Shown: positions 8,896 to 18,478 of the stretch, piece after piece | Layout of the letters: each line of letters opens with the position of its first letter | Numbering within the stretch: position 1 is the first letter of the stretch | From: Aquabacterium olei | GTDB taxonomy: Bacteria > Pseudomonadota > Gammaproteobacteria > Burkholderiales > Burkholderiaceae_C | Direction: 5' to 3' | DNA: 64,000 nt | Assembly: GCF_003100395.1 (NCBI RefSeq) | Contig: NZ_CP029210.1 | Coordinates: 3,658,001 to 3,722,000 of the forward strand | Made by a program: the position numbers and the translations under genes | The notes under the pieces: generated by a model | What the model was told of the DNA's origin: nothing | The model's database searches: none | What the model saw: only the letters and a program-made list of their open reading frames with translations

Positions 8896-8967
8896 GGCGC
8901 GCATCACCCACGGTGAACCGGCGGAGTGCGTCAAGCGGGCCGCCCCGCCCTGCGCTACGCTGTGGCG

Positions 8968-9795
8968 ATGTCTTCGCCCCGCCCCGCACCTCTGCGCTTT
9001 GCCGCCAACCTGAGCTGGCTCTACACCGAGCTGCCCTTCCTCGACCGCTTTGCCGCCGCCGCCCGCGATGGTTTCACCGGCGTGGAATGCCTGTTCCCGC
9101 ATGAGCACCCGATGGAAGAAGTGAGCGCCCGCTTACGCGAAAACGGGCTCCAGCTCGTTCTCTTCAACGCCGAACCCGGCGACTGGGCGGGCGGTGAACG
9201 GGGCCTGGCGGGCCTGCCGGGGCGGGAAGCCGACTTCCGCCGGGTGGTGAACGAGGCCCTGACGCGGGCCGAAGCGCTGGGCTGCCCACGGGTGCACCTG
9301 ATGGCCGGGCTGTGCGCCGACGCGCCCGGCACCCGCGACCGGGCCTGGGCCACCTACGAAGCCAACCTTGCCTGGGCCGCCGGGCAGGCGCAGGCCGCCG
9401 GCCACGTCGTCACCATCGAGCCCATCAATCCGCGCGACATGCCCGGCTACCTGCTGAACCGCCAGGCCGACGCGCACGCGCTGGTGCAACGCATCGGCTC
9501 GTCGCATCTGCAGGTGCAGATGGACCTGTACCACGCCCAGATCGTCGACGGCGACCTGACCACGCACCTGCGCGCCGCACTGCCCTCGGGCCGCGTCGGG
9601 CATCTGCAGGTGGCAGCCGTGCCCGACCGCGGCGAGCCCGACGATGGCGAACTGAACTGGCCCTGGGTGTGGGATGAACTGCAGCGCCTGGGCTGGTCCG
9701 GCTGGATCGGCTGCGAATACCGCCCGCGCCAGAGCTCGGCCCACGACGGCCTGGGATGGCTGCGGGCATTGCGCGACGCCGGCCGCGCCATCTGA
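8968..9795 (+). CDS. hyi: Hydroxypyruvate isomerase family protein
   Basis: TIM-barrel sugar isomerase expected to interconvert hydroxypyruvate and tartronate semialdehyde in glyoxylate metabolism. Family motifs are strong: EPINPRDMPGYLLNRQADA, a QMDLYHAQI strand and the closing GHLQVAAVPDRGEPDDGELN. Residues 1-275 from the ATG at 8968 match the usual length of about 260; an in-frame start at 8926 would add residues with no family match. No glyoxylate carboligase or tartronate semialdehyde reductase gene is adjacent, so the pathway context is missing. A paralogous Hyi-like isomerase with another substrate cannot be excluded. Confidence 0.85.
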   Translation: MSSPRPAPLRFAANLSWLYTELPFLDRFAAAARDGFTGVECLFPHEHPMEEVSARLRENGLQLVLFNAEPGDWAGGERGLAGLPGREADFRRVVNEALTRAEALGCPRVHLMAGLCADAPGTRDRAWATYEANLAWAAGQAQAAGHVVTIEPINPRDMPGYLLNRQADAHALVQRIGSSHLQVQMDLYHAQIVDGDLTTHLRAALPSGRVGHLQVAAVPDRGEPDDGELNWPWVWDELQRLGWSGWIGCEYRPRQSSAHDGLGWLRALRDAGRAI

Positions 9796-9848
9796 ACCAC
9801 GCTGCGCCTTCGCCGTGCCCCCCCTGTGACCCGTCTTCTGCCACCCCG

Positions 9849-10733
9849 ATGACCGTGACCACCCAGCCCCCCGCCTTCCCCGCCACCGTGCCCACCCGCG
9901 ACGGGCTCGCTCTGCACGCCCACGCCTGGCCAGCAACCGGCCCCCTGCCCGCCCGCGGCGTGGCCGTGCTGGTGCATGGCCTCGGCGAACACCTCGGCCG
10001 CTATGCCCACGTGGCCGCCCGGCTCAACGCCCAGGGCTGGCATGTGTTCGGCTGCGATCACCGCGGCCACGGGCGCTCCCCGGGTGCACGCGGCGCGCTG
10101 CACGCCGACGACGACTTCCTCCACGACACCGCCGCCGTGGTCGACGCCGCCCGCGCGGCCTGCGCGGGCCTGCCCCTCCTGCTGGTGGGGCACAGCCTGG
10201 GTGGCGCCATCGCGGCGCGATTCGCAGCGGCCCTCGCCACACCGCCCGAAGCCACCCCGTGGGCCCGCCCGGTCGAGGCCCTCGTGCTGTCGTCACCGGC
10301 CCTGGAGATCCCGATCAGCAACGTGCAGAAAGGCCTGCTGGCCACCGTCGGCAAACTCACGCCCGACGTGGCGGTGGGCAACGGCCTCAAGCCCGAATGG
10401 GTCTGCCACAACCCCGCCACCGTGGCCGCCTACCTGGCCGACCCGCTGGTGCACGACCGCGTCACCGGCCGGCTCACCCGCTTTCTGCTCGATGCGGGCG
10501 ACACCGTGCTGGCCCGTGCGCCGCACTGGACAGTGCCCACGCTCATCACCTGGGGTGGCGAAGACCGCTGCGTGCGTCCCCAGGGCTCCGAGGCCTTTGC
10601 CGCCCACGCGCCGCGGGCGCTCGTTCACGCCGTGCCCTGGCCGCGCCTGTCGCACGAGGTGTTCAATGAAGTCGAGCAGGATCAGGTGCTCGATGCCGTC
10701 ATGGCGTGGCTGGGCGGCATTTTTGGAGGATGA
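9849..10733 (+). CDS. Alpha/beta hydrolase, monoacylglycerol lipase-like
   Basis: Serine hydrolase of the lysophospholipase/monoglyceride lipase type. The sequence shows VLVHGLGEHLGRY (oxyanion region), CDHRGHGRSPG and the nucleophile elbow GHSLGG with Ser116; the C-terminal ITWGGEDRCV and SHEVFNE hold the likely Asp and His. Length is 294 residues from the ATG at 9849. No signal peptide is evident, so it is probably cytosolic. It starts 53 bp after the isomerase gene and is followed by yaeQ, so co-transcription is possible, though no functional link is obvious. Confidence 0.85.
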   Translation: MTVTTQPPAFPATVPTRDGLALHAHAWPATGPLPARGVAVLVHGLGEHLGRYAHVAARLNAQGWHVFGCDHRGHGRSPGARGALHADDDFLHDTAAVVDAARAACAGLPLLLVGHSLGGAIAARFAAALATPPEATPWARPVEALVLSSPALEIPISNVQKGLLATVGKLTPDVAVGNGLKPEWVCHNPATVAAYLADPLVHDRVTGRLTRFLLDAGDTVLARAPHWTVPTLITWGGEDRCVRPQGSEAFAAHAPRALVHAVPWPRLSHEVFNEVEQDQVLDAVMAWLGGIFGG

Positions 10734-10770
10734 TGGCGGGTTCCCCTTCCGCGACCCGATCGACACCGCC

Positions 10771-11328
10771 ATGGCGCTCAAAGCCACCATCTACAAAGCC
10801 CAGATCAACCTGGCCGACATGGACCGCCATGTGTACGCCGACATCGGCGTGACCATTGCGCGCCACCCTTCCGAGACCGACGAACGCATGATGGTGCGCG
10901 TGCTGGCCCTGGCCCTGGGCTGGCCCGCCGACACGAACGAAGGCACGCTGGAGCTGGCCAAGGACATGTGGGAGCCGGACGAGCCGGCGCTGTGGCACAA
11001 GAACTATTCCGACGAGATCCTGCACTGGGTGGAAGTGGGCCAGCCCGACGACAAGCGCCTGATGAAGGCCGCGGGACGGGCTCGTCGGGTGAGCCTGTGG
11101 GCCTTCCAGAGCAGCACGCCCATCTGGTGGGACGGCATCGCGAACAAGCTGACCCGCGCACAGAACCTGACGGTGTGGCAGCTGCCCAGCGAGCAGACGC
11201 AAGCCCTGGCCGCCTTCGCGCAGCGCAGCATGCAGCTGCAGGTCAGCGTGCAGGATGGCACCGCGTGGGTCAGCGACGGCACGACCTCGATCGAGGTCGT
11301 GCCGCAGCGCCTGATGGGCCCCGACTGA
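10771..11328 (+). CDS. yaeQ: YaeQ family protein
   Basis: Conserved 185-residue protein with a PD-(D/E)XK nuclease-like fold but no proven activity. E. coli YaeQ was once proposed to be an RfaH-like anti-terminator. The full family pattern is visible: MALKATIYKAQINLADMDRH, RHPSETDERMMVRVLALAL, EPDEPALWHKNYSDEI and SLWAFQSSTPIWWDG. The start at 10771 gives the standard N-terminus. It lies 37 bp after the lipase gene and converges on fadD, whose stop is 13 bp away. Confidence 0.92.
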   Translation: MALKATIYKAQINLADMDRHVYADIGVTIARHPSETDERMMVRVLALALGWPADTNEGTLELAKDMWEPDEPALWHKNYSDEILHWVEVGQPDDKRLMKAAGRARRVSLWAFQSSTPIWWDGIANKLTRAQNLTVWQLPSEQTQALAAFAQRSMQLQVSVQDGTAWVSDGTTSIEVVPQRLMGPD

Positions 11329-11341
11329 GCCTGGCGCCGAT

Positions 11342-13030
11342 TCAACCGGCCGCGCGGGGCGGGTCGTCGCGCAAGGCCCGACGCAGGATCTTGCCGATCG
11401 GCGTCTTGGGCAGCTCGGTGCGGAACTCGATCAGCTTGGGCCGTTTGTAGCCCGTCAGGTGCTGGGCGCAGTGGGCGCGCACCTGGTCTTCCGTCAGCGC
11501 CGCATCGGCCTTGACCACCACCAGCCGCACAGCCTCGCCGGACTGCGCATCGGGCATGCCCACGGCCGCGCACTCGAGCACGCCCTCGAGCGAGGCCACC
11601 ACGTCCTCGATCTCATTGGGATAGACGTTGAAGCCCGAGACCAGGATCATGTCCTTCTTGCGGTCGACGATCTTGACGTAGCCGCGCTCGTCGATGGTGG
11701 CGATGTCGCCCGTGCGGAAGAAGCCGTCCGCCGTCATCACCTTGGCGGTTTCTTCGGGCCGGTTCCAGTAGCCGGCCATGACCTGCGGACCGCGCACGGC
11801 CAGCTCGCCCGGTGTGCCCAGCGGCAGCTCGTTGCCGTCTTCATCCAGCACCGTCACCTCGGTGGAGGGCAAGGGCAGGCCGATGGTGCCGCTGAAGGCG
11901 GTGCTCTGCACGGGGTTGCACGTGACGGACGGTGAGGTCTCCGACAGGCCATAGCCTTCGGCCACCGCACAGCCGGTGCGGTCCTTCCAGAGCTTGGCGG
12001 TGGCGTGCTGCACGGCCATGCCGCCGCCCACGCTCAGACGCAGGTTGCTCCAGTCCACCTTGTCGAAATCGGGGTGGTGGGCCAGCGCATTGAACAGCGT
12101 GTTGACGGCCGGGAAGCTGTGAAACCGCCACTTCTGCAGTTCCTTGAGCGTGGCGGGCAGGTCGCGCGGGTTGGGGATCAGGATGTTGAGCGTGCCCATG
12201 CGCAGGCCCAGCATCATGCAGACCGTGAAGCCGAAGATGTGATACAGCGGCAACGCGCACACGATGGCGGTCTGCTCGCCCGGCGGAATCTGCTTGAGCA
12301 TGGGGCCATTCCACGCCTCCGACTGCAGCAGGTTCGCGATGATGTTGCGGTGCAGAAGGGTGGCGCCCTTGCTCACGCCCGTGGTGCCGCCGGTGTACTG
12401 CAGCACGGCCACATCGTCGGGACCCGGATCGGCCTGCTTGAACGGCAGGCGCGCGCCGCGCTTGAGCGCCGTCTTGAACGGCACGGCCTGCGGCAGGCTG
12501 AAGGGCGGCACCAGCTTCTTGACCTTGCGCACCACGTGGTTCACCAGCGCGCCCTTGATGAGGCCCAGCATGTCACCCATGGTGGCCAGCACGATGTGCT
12601 GAACCGGCGTGTCCTTGAGCACCTGCTGCAACGTGGTCGCAAAGTTCTCGAGGATGACGATGGCCTTGCTGCCCGAGTCGTTCAGCTGGTGGTGCAACTC
12701 GCGCGGCGTGTACAGCGGATTGACATTGACCACCACATAGCCCGCACGCAGGATGGCCGCCACGGTGACCGGGTACTGCGGGATGTTGGGCAGCATGACG
12801 GCCACCCGGTCGCCGGGCTGCAGCCCCAGGCTCTGCAGGTAGGCCGCCATGGCGCGCGAGGCCACGTCGATGTCGGCGAACTGCCAGCGCTGCCCCATGA
12901 AGCCGAACGCCGACAGGCGGATGTGCCGGCTGAAGCCCTCATCCATCAGCGCCACCAGCGAGCGGTAGGCCGAAGGGTCAATGGTGTGCGGCACGCCCGG
13001 CGGGTAGTGCCTGAGCCAGATCTTGTCCAT
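11342..13030 (-). CDS. fadD: Long-chain fatty acid-CoA ligase (FadD-type)
   Basis: AMP-forming acyl-CoA synthetase that activates fatty acids at the inner membrane for beta-oxidation. The 562-residue product carries the P-loop-like YTGGTTGVSKGA, the EGYGLSETSP motif, the RTGDIATID motif and the C-terminal Lys in PKTPIGKILRRALRD. Size and the N-terminal MDKIWLRHYPPGVP match proteobacterial FadD. The ATG at 13030 is preceded by GGAGACACGGAG, a good ribosome-binding site, so the longer frame to 13123 is rejected. A palindrome about 105 bp upstream (13134) may be an operator. The gene stands alone on its strand. Confidence 0.9.
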   Translation of the reverse strand: MDKIWLRHYPPGVPHTIDPSAYRSLVALMDEGFSRHIRLSAFGFMGQRWQFADIDVASRAMAAYLQSLGLQPGDRVAVMLPNIPQYPVTVAAILRAGYVVVNVNPLYTPRELHHQLNDSGSKAIVILENFATTLQQVLKDTPVQHIVLATMGDMLGLIKGALVNHVVRKVKKLVPPFSLPQAVPFKTALKRGARLPFKQADPGPDDVAVLQYTGGTTGVSKGATLLHRNIIANLLQSEAWNGPMLKQIPPGEQTAIVCALPLYHIFGFTVCMMLGLRMGTLNILIPNPRDLPATLKELQKWRFHSFPAVNTLFNALAHHPDFDKVDWSNLRLSVGGGMAVQHATAKLWKDRTGCAVAEGYGLSETSPSVTCNPVQSTAFSGTIGLPLPSTEVTVLDEDGNELPLGTPGELAVRGPQVMAGYWNRPEETAKVMTADGFFRTGDIATIDERGYVKIVDRKKDMILVSGFNVYPNEIEDVVASLEGVLECAAVGMPDAQSGEAVRLVVVKADAALTEDQVRAHCAQHLTGYKRPKLIEFRTELPKTPIGKILRRALRDDPPRAAG

Positions 13031-13402
13031 CTCCGTGTCTCCTGCGGGCCGCGAAGCCCGCGCCAGTCTGGGCTCCCCATTCTTCCAAGGAAGGCGCCCC
13101 GCATGTGCGGGGGATGGCCCCAATGGCGCCGCACGAACGTTCGGTCCTGCGCGCGTTTTTCCGCGTCGTGAAAGCGCCCGGATGCCTCGAAGTCACGTGG
13201 TACGCGGCGGTTCTTCGAGGGTTCGCCCGCGGCATCGGCCCCCTAGGATTCATCCCACTGCGGCCCCCTCCGGCCGACAGCAGCCGCCTCGGGTGACGGG
13301 GCGTCGGGGCCTCCGGTCGGCCCCGCGCCCCGTCGATGTCCCCGCCTGGCGGGCCGGTGAACCCCGGGGTGTCCCTCTGCAGACCCTGATTGGTTCACAA
13401 CA
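13031..13402. other. Intergenic region between divergent fadD and chemoreceptor
   Basis: This 372-bp stretch carries no supported gene. It holds the fadD promoter region with the CGAACGTTCG palindrome and the promoter for the chemoreceptor at 13403. I could not find a clear FliA-type promoter for this receptor, unlike the other two. ORFs crossing the gap have no ribosome-binding site and end inside neighbours. Confidence 0.45.
13134..13143. promoter_or_regulatory. Palindrome CGAACGTTCG upstream of fadD
   Basis: A perfect 10-bp palindrome with A and G flanks lies about 105 bp upstream of the fadD start. TetR-type repressors of fatty-acid degradation often use compact palindromes like this, and the position fits an operator. 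The identity of the regulator is an inference, and no regulator gene is adjacent. Confidence 0.35.
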
Positions 13403-14977
13403 ATGTTTTCGTGGTTCAGACAGATCAGCGTGGCCCACCGGCTGCGCGCCCTCGTGCTGGCGTCGGTGCTGTGTGTGCTCGGCGTCGCGTGTGCCCTGCT
13501 CCGGGTGTCCTACCAGCACCAGCTGGCCGACCGGCAGCGCGCCGTGCAGCACACCGTCGAGGTCGCGCACGGCATCCTGCAATGGGCTCATGACGGACAG
13601 CTCAGCGGCCGGCTGAGCCAGCAGGCCGCCCAGCAGGAGGCCAAGACCGCCCTGGCCCGCCTGCGCTACGGCGGCACCGAGTATTTCTGGGTCAACGACA
13701 TGCACCCGCGTGTCGTGCTGCATCCCATCAAGCCCGAGCTCGACGGCCGCGATGTGAGCCAGCTGGCCGACCCCAACGGGCTGCGCCTGTTCCAGGCCTT
13801 TGTCGACACCGTCCGGCAGGATGGCGCGGGCTTCGTGCACTACCAGTGGCCGCGGCCGGGCGCGGTCGATCCAGTCGACAAGGTGTCATACGTCAAGGGC
13901 TTTGCGCCATGGGGCTGGATCGTGGGCTCGGGCCTCTACATCGACGACCTGCAGGACGCTTTCCAGGCGCAGATGGCATGGACGCTCGGCGGCGCGCTCG
14001 TGCTGGCCGCCGGCCTGGCGGTGCTGGGTGAGCGCACGGCCCGTGATCTGGCCCGCGGGGTGCGCGAGGCCGTGTCGCGCGCCGAAGCCATCGCCCAGGG
14101 CGACATCGCACAAGGGCAGGCGCCGCATCCGCTGGCCTCGGGCCGCGATGAGATCGCCCACCTGCTGAAGGCCATGCAGTCCATGAGTGCCGGACTGGAT
14201 CACACGGTGAGCGAGGTGCAGCAGGCGGTGGACAACGTGGCCCTGGCCAGCGCGCAGATCGCCGCCGGCAACACCGACCTGAGCTCCCGCACCGAGCAGG
14301 CGGCCGCCCGCCTGCAGCACACGGCCGCCTCGATGGAGGAGCTGACCAGCACGGTGCAGCACAACAGCAGCTCGTCGGGCTCGGCGCAGCATCAGGCCGC
14401 GGCGGCCTCCGAGCAGGCCCAGCGGGGTGGCGAGGTGGTGGCCGAGGTGGTGACGACGATGGAGGCCATCCACACCAGCGCCCGCAAGATCACCGAGATC
14501 ATCAGCGTGATCGACGGCATCGCTTTCCAGACGAACATCCTGGCCCTGAACGCCGCCGTCGAGGCCGCCCGCGCCGGCGAACAGGGTCGGGGGTTCGCCG
14601 TGGTGGCCGGTGAGGTGCGCACGCTGGCACAGCGCAGCGCCCAGGCCGCCCGCGAGATCAAGAGCCTGATTCAGGCCTCGACCGAGCAGGTGGAAAGCGG
14701 TGCCCGGCTGGTGCATGACGCCGGTGAGCGCATGCAGTCCATCGTGGGATCGGTGGCCGCGGTGAACGACCTGATCCAGGAGATTGCGCACGCCACCCGT
14801 GAGCAGAGCCTGGGCGTGGGCACGGTGCACGAGGCCGTGAGCGAGTTGGACCAGATGACGCAGCAGAACGCGGCACTGGTGGAGGAATCGGCCGCGGCGG
14901 CGGGCAGCCTGCATGAGCAGGCACGCCACCTGGCCGAGGTGGTGGGACGTTTCAGGCTCAGTGGTCGCCCTGGCTGA
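13403..14977 (+). CDS. Methyl-accepting chemotaxis protein with single-Cache domain
   Basis: Chemoreceptor of 524 residues whose periplasmic part is a single-Cache (sCache_2) domain. After TM1 (about 15-34) come the typical motifs [30 protein letters not shown] and [20 protein letters not shown] (to about 182). TM2 is at about 191-208, then HAMP and the signalling coil, with tip [20 protein letters not shown] and [13 protein letters not shown]. sCache_2 receptors often bind small organic acids, but the ligand cannot be read here. There is no WETF tail. The start at 13403 is the first Met before the basic N-terminus ([16 protein letters not shown]). Confidence 0.92.
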   Translation: MFSWFRQISVAHRLRALVLASVLCVLGVACALLRVSYQHQLADRQRAVQHTVEVAHGILQWAHDGQLSGRLSQQAAQQEAKTALARLRYGGTEYFWVNDMHPRVVLHPIKPELDGRDVSQLADPNGLRLFQAFVDTVRQDGAGFVHYQWPRPGAVDPVDKVSYVKGFAPWGWIVGSGLYIDDLQDAFQAQMAWTLGGALVLAAGLAVLGERTARDLARGVREAVSRAEAIAQGDIAQGQAPHPLASGRDEIAHLLKAMQSMSAGLDHTVSEVQQAVDNVALASAQIAAGNTDLSSRTEQAAARLQHTAASMEELTSTVQHNSSSSGSAQHQAAAASEQAQRGGEVVAEVVTTMEAIHTSARKITEIISVIDGIAFQTNILALNAAVEAARAGEQGRGFAVVAGEVRTLAQRSAQAAREIKSLIQASTEQVESGARLVHDAGERMQSIVGSVAAVNDLIQEIAHATREQSLGVGTVHEAVSELDQMTQQNAALVEESAAAAGSLHEQARHLAEVVGRFRLSGRPG

Positions 14978-14998
14978 AGCGTTCTGTCATCTGCAGTG

Positions 14999-15035
14999 AA
15001 AGCCGGCCAGCCAGTGCGGTGGCCGGCTTTTTTTT
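14999..15035. terminator. Bidirectional intrinsic terminator
   Basis: AAAGCCGGCCA (14999-15009) pairs with TGGCCGGCTTT (15020-15030) around a 10-nt loop, and the T-run continues to 15035. It lies between the convergent chemoreceptor (stop at 14977) and aminotransferase (stop at 15038) genes. The U-tract is on the plus strand; the shorter A-run on the left gives a weaker U-tract for the other direction. Confidence 0.9.
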
Positions 15036-15037
15036 GT

Positions 15038-16231
15038 TCAGCGCAGCACGGCGGCAAAGGCCTCGGCCACGCGGTCGACGTTGTTGGCGTTCAGGCCGGC
15101 AGCGCACATGCGACCCGAGCGCAGCACGTACACGCCGTGCTCGGTGCGCAGGGCATCGGCCTGCTCGGGGCTCACGCCGGTGTAGCTGAACATGCCGCGC
15201 TGGTCGATGAAGTAGCGCACGTCACGGCCGGGCAGCCGGGCCACCACGCCGTCGTACAGGCGCTGGCGCATGACCTTGATGCGTTCACGCATGGCGGTCA
15301 GCTCATCGGCCCACAGCTGGCGCAGCGCCGGCGTCTGCAGCACGCGGGCCACGATCTGCGCGCCATGCGTGGGCGGGCTGGAATAGTTGCGGCGCACGGC
15401 CGACATCAGCTGGCCCAGCACCCGCTGCGCCTGGGCCTTGTCGGGGCAGACGACGCTGAGGCCGCCCACGCGCTCGCCGTACAGCGAGAAGCTCTTGGAA
15501 AACGAGTTGGCCACGAAGAAGCTCACGCCGGCATCGGCCAGCGCGCGCAGCGCAAACGCGTCTTCGTCGATGCCGTCACCAAAGCCCTGGTAGGCAATGT
15601 CGAGGTAGGGCAGCAGGTTGCGGCGCTTGAGCACGGCGATCAACTGCGTCCACTGCGCCGGGTTCAGGTCGACGCCGGTGGGGTTGTGGCAGCAGGCGTG
15701 CAGCAGCACGATGCTCTGGGCCGGCAGCGCGTCGATCGCCGTCAGCATGGCATCGAACTTCAGGCCCTTGGTGGCCGGGTCGTAGTACGGGTAGGTGTTG
15801 ACCTGGAAGCCCGCGCCTTCGAACATCGCGCGGTGGTTGTCCCAGGTCGGGTCGCTCACCCACACCTGCGAATCGGGGAAGTAGCGCTTGAGGAAGTCGC
15901 CGCCCACCTTCAGGCCGCCCGAGCCGCCCAGCGTCTGGATGGTGGCGATGCGGCCGCTGCGCACCGCTTCATGGTCGGCACCGAACAGCAGGTGCTGCAC
16001 GGCCTCACGGTAGGCGGGGTGGCCCGTCATCGGCAGGTAGGGCTTGGGGCCGATGGCCGACAGCAGCGCCGACTCGGCCTCGCGCACGGCGTTCATCACC
16101 GGCAGGCGGCCTTCGTTGTCGAAGTAGATGCCGATGCTCAGGTTGATCTTGCCCGCGCGCGGGTCCTTCTGGAAGTCTTCGTTGAGCGTGAGGATGGGGT
16201 CGCCGGGGTAGGCGTCGACGTGCTGAAACAT
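15038..16231 (-). CDS. Aromatic/aspartate aminotransferase (TyrB/AspC family)
   Basis: PLP-dependent class I aminotransferase exchanging amino groups between aspartate, tyrosine or phenylalanine and 2-oxoglutarate. The 397-residue protein starts [20 protein letters not shown] and has the subgroup Ia pattern: [42 protein letters not shown], and [15 protein letters not shown] containing the Schiff-base lysine. The start at 16231 is preceded by AGGAG. Residues that separate TyrB from AspC specificity cannot be judged reliably by eye, so the substrate is left open. The gene is single and divergent from the formaldehyde-oxidation genes. Confidence 0.9.
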   Translation of the reverse strand: MFQHVDAYPGDPILTLNEDFQKDPRAGKINLSIGIYFDNEGRLPVMNAVREAESALLSAIGPKPYLPMTGHPAYREAVQHLLFGADHEAVRSGRIATIQTLGGSGGLKVGGDFLKRYFPDSQVWVSDPTWDNHRAMFEGAGFQVNTYPYYDPATKGLKFDAMLTAIDALPAQSIVLLHACCHNPTGVDLNPAQWTQLIAVLKRRNLLPYLDIAYQGFGDGIDEDAFALRALADAGVSFFVANSFSKSFSLYGERVGGLSVVCPDKAQAQRVLGQLMSAVRRNYSSPPTHGAQIVARVLQTPALRQLWADELTAMRERIKVMRQRLYDGVVARLPGRDVRYFIDQRGMFSYTGVSPEQADALRTEHGVYVLRSGRMCAAGLNANNVDRVAEAFAAVLR

Positions 16232-16427
16232 GCGAGGGCTCCTGGTCTTCGGGCGCGCGGCATCGCCAGACACCGCAGCCCGCCATTATCGGCATGTGCA
16301 GCCCCGGCAACTTCCTCGGACTTGCGTTTGCCGCTATCGTGGCAGCCTGCGCCACGCTGCGCACGAGGGAGGTGCCCGCCCCGCATCACCGCCTCCCCCC
16401 TCTCACTCAGACACAGGAACCCTGCCC

Positions 16428-17546
16428 ATGAAAACCCGTGCCGCCGTCGCCTGGAAAGCCGGTGCCCCACTGACCATCGAAACCGTCGACCTGGAGGGCC
16501 CGCGCGAGGGCGAGGTGCTCGTCGAGGTCAAGGCCACCGGCATCTGCCACACCGATTACTACACGCTGTCGGGCGCCGATCCGGAAGGCCTGTTCCCCGC
16601 CATCCTGGGCCATGAAGGCGCCGGCGTGGTGGTCGACGTGGGCCCGGGCGTCAAGAGCCTGCGCCCCGGCGACCACGTGATCCCGCTCTACACGCCCGAG
16701 TGCCGCGAGTGCAAGTTCTGCCTGAGCCGCAAGACCAACCTGTGCCAGAAGATCCGCGCCACGCAGGGCAAGGGCCTGATGCCCGATGGCACCTCGCGCT
16801 TCTCGCTCAACGGCCAGCCCATCCTGCACTACATGGGCACCAGCACCTTTGCCAACCACATCGTCGCGCCCGAAATTGCGCTGGCCAAGATCCGCCCCGA
16901 CGCGCCCTTCGACAAGGTCTGCTACATCGGCTGCGGCGTGACGACCGGCGTGGGCGCCGTGCTGTTCACCGCCAAGGTGGAGGCCGGGGCCAACGTGGTC
17001 GTCTTCGGCCTGGGCGGCATCGGCCTGAACGTGATCCAGGGTGCCAAGATGGTGGGCGCCGACAAGATCATCGGCATCGACCTGAACCCCGAACGCGAGG
17101 CCATGGCGCGGAAGTTCGGCATGACGCACTTCCTGAATCCGAAAGACCTGGAAGCCGCCGGCGGCAACATCGTGGATGCCATCGTGCAGCTGACGGACGG
17201 CGGCGCCGACTACAGCTTCGAGTGCATCGGCAACGTCAAGACCATGCGCCAGTCGCTCGAGTGCTGCCACAAGGGCTGGGGCCGCTCCATCATCATCGGT
17301 GTGGCCGAGGCCGGTGCAGAGATCAGCACCCGCCCCTTCCAGCTGGTGACCGGCCGCAAGTGGGAGGGCTCGGCCTTCGGCGGCGCGCGCGGCCGCACCG
17401 ACGTCCCGAAGATCGTCGACTGGTACATGGAAGGCAAGCTCAACATCGACGACCTGATCACGCACACGCTCAAGCTCGAACAGATCAACGAGGGCTTCGA
17501 CCTGATGAAGCGCGGCGAGTCGATCCGTTCGGTCGTCGTGTACTGA
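16428..17546 (+). CDS. frmA: S-(hydroxymethyl)glutathione dehydrogenase / class III alcohol dehydrogenase
   Basis: Zinc-dependent dehydrogenase oxidising S-hydroxymethylglutathione, the adduct of formaldehyde and glutathione, to S-formylglutathione with NAD+. The 372-residue length is typical. Catalytic zinc ligands are visible as Cys40 (ICHTD) and His62 (GHEGAGVV). The structural zinc cysteines are at 92, 95, 98 and 106 (ECRECKFC, then NLC). The Rossmann motif is GLGGIGLNVIQGAK. The ATG at 16428 follows an AGGAA. The next gene, 12 bp downstream, encodes the following enzyme of the pathway, confirming the role. No FrmR-type repressor gene is adjacent. Confidence 0.96.
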   Translation: MKTRAAVAWKAGAPLTIETVDLEGPREGEVLVEVKATGICHTDYYTLSGADPEGLFPAILGHEGAGVVVDVGPGVKSLRPGDHVIPLYTPECRECKFCLSRKTNLCQKIRATQGKGLMPDGTSRFSLNGQPILHYMGTSTFANHIVAPEIALAKIRPDAPFDKVCYIGCGVTTGVGAVLFTAKVEAGANVVVFGLGGIGLNVIQGAKMVGADKIIGIDLNPEREAMARKFGMTHFLNPKDLEAAGGNIVDAIVQLTDGGADYSFECIGNVKTMRQSLECCHKGWGRSIIIGVAEAGAEISTRPFQLVTGRKWEGSAFGGARGRTDVPKIVDWYMEGKLNIDDLITHTLKLEQINEGFDLMKRGESIRSVVVY

Positions 17547-17558
17547 CGAAAGGCCACC

Positions 17559-18440
17559 ATGAGCACGCTCGAACTGCTCAGCGAGCACGCCTGCTTCGGC
17601 GGCGTGCAGCGCTTCTACCGCCACGCCTCGATGGCCACGGGCACGCCCATGCAGTTCGGCGTGTTCCTGCCGCCGCAGGCGCTCGAAGCTGGCGCGAAGG
17701 TGCCGGTGCTGTTCTACCTCGCAGGCCTGACCTGCACCGAAGAGACGTTCGCCATCAAGGCCGGCGCGCAGCAGCATGCGGCCCGCCTGGGTCTGGCCAT
17801 CGTGACACCGGACACCAGCCCGCGCGGCACCGATGTCCCCGGTCAGGCCGACAGCTGGGACTTCGGCGTGGGCGCGGGCTTCTACCTCGATGCCACCGAG
17901 GCCCCCTGGTCGACGAACTGGCGCATGGAAACCTATGTGACCGAGGAACTGCACCAGCTGGTGGGCCACCACCTGCCGGTCGACCTGAGCCACGCGGGGA
18001 TTTTCGGTCACTCGATGGGCGGCCACGGCGCGCTCACGCTGGCCCTGCGCCACCCGGGCCAGTACCGCTCGCTGTCGGCGCTGGCGCCGATCTGCCACCC
18101 GACCGACTGCCCCTGGGGCGAGAAGGCCTTCACCGGCTACCTCGGCGCCTCGCGCGCGGCCTGGGAAGCGCACGACGCCACGGCGCTGATGGGGCAATCG
18201 CCCACGGTGCCCTACCCGGATGGCATCCTGATCGACCAGGGTCTGGCCGACAAGTTCCTGCCCACGCAGCTGTACCCGGAGGCCTTCGAGATGGCATGCC
18301 GCACGCGCGGGCAGCCGTTGACGCTGCGTCGGCACGCGGGCTACGACCACGGTTATTACTTCATCCAGAGCGTGGTGGCCGACCACCTGGCCCACCACGC
18401 CCGCACGCTGCGGGCCGATCGGGCCCCGCTCGCCGACTGA
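17559..18440 (+). CDS. fghA: S-formylglutathione hydrolase
   Basis: Esterase releasing formate and glutathione from S-formylglutathione, the second step of glutathione-dependent formaldehyde detoxification. The 293-residue protein shows LFYLAGLTCTEETFAIKAG, TSPRGTDVPG, the nucleophile elbow GHSMGGHGAL (Ser152) and the C-terminal HAGYDHGYYFI with the catalytic His. It follows frmA after 12 bp with its own AAAGG site, so the two are one operon. Cytosolic. Confidence 0.96.
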   Translation: MSTLELLSEHACFGGVQRFYRHASMATGTPMQFGVFLPPQALEAGAKVPVLFYLAGLTCTEETFAIKAGAQQHAARLGLAIVTPDTSPRGTDVPGQADSWDFGVGAGFYLDATEAPWSTNWRMETYVTEELHQLVGHHLPVDLSHAGIFGHSMGGHGALTLALRHPGQYRSLSALAPICHPTDCPWGEKAFTGYLGASRAAWEAHDATALMGQSPTVPYPDGILIDQGLADKFLPTQLYPEAFEMACRTRGQPLTLRRHAGYDHGYYFIQSVVADHLAHHARTLRADRAPLAD

Positions 18441-18478
18441 CACGGTGGCCCCCGTGCCGCGCTGAAAGAAGGGATCCC

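Noticed and set aside
16407..18443. Very long minus-strand open frame (678 codons) opposite frmA-fghA
   Set aside because: Antisense shadow produced by high GC third-position bias. The plus-strand genes have complete family motifs; the antisense product is His/Ala/Gly/Arg-rich and has no ribosome-binding site or recognisable domain.
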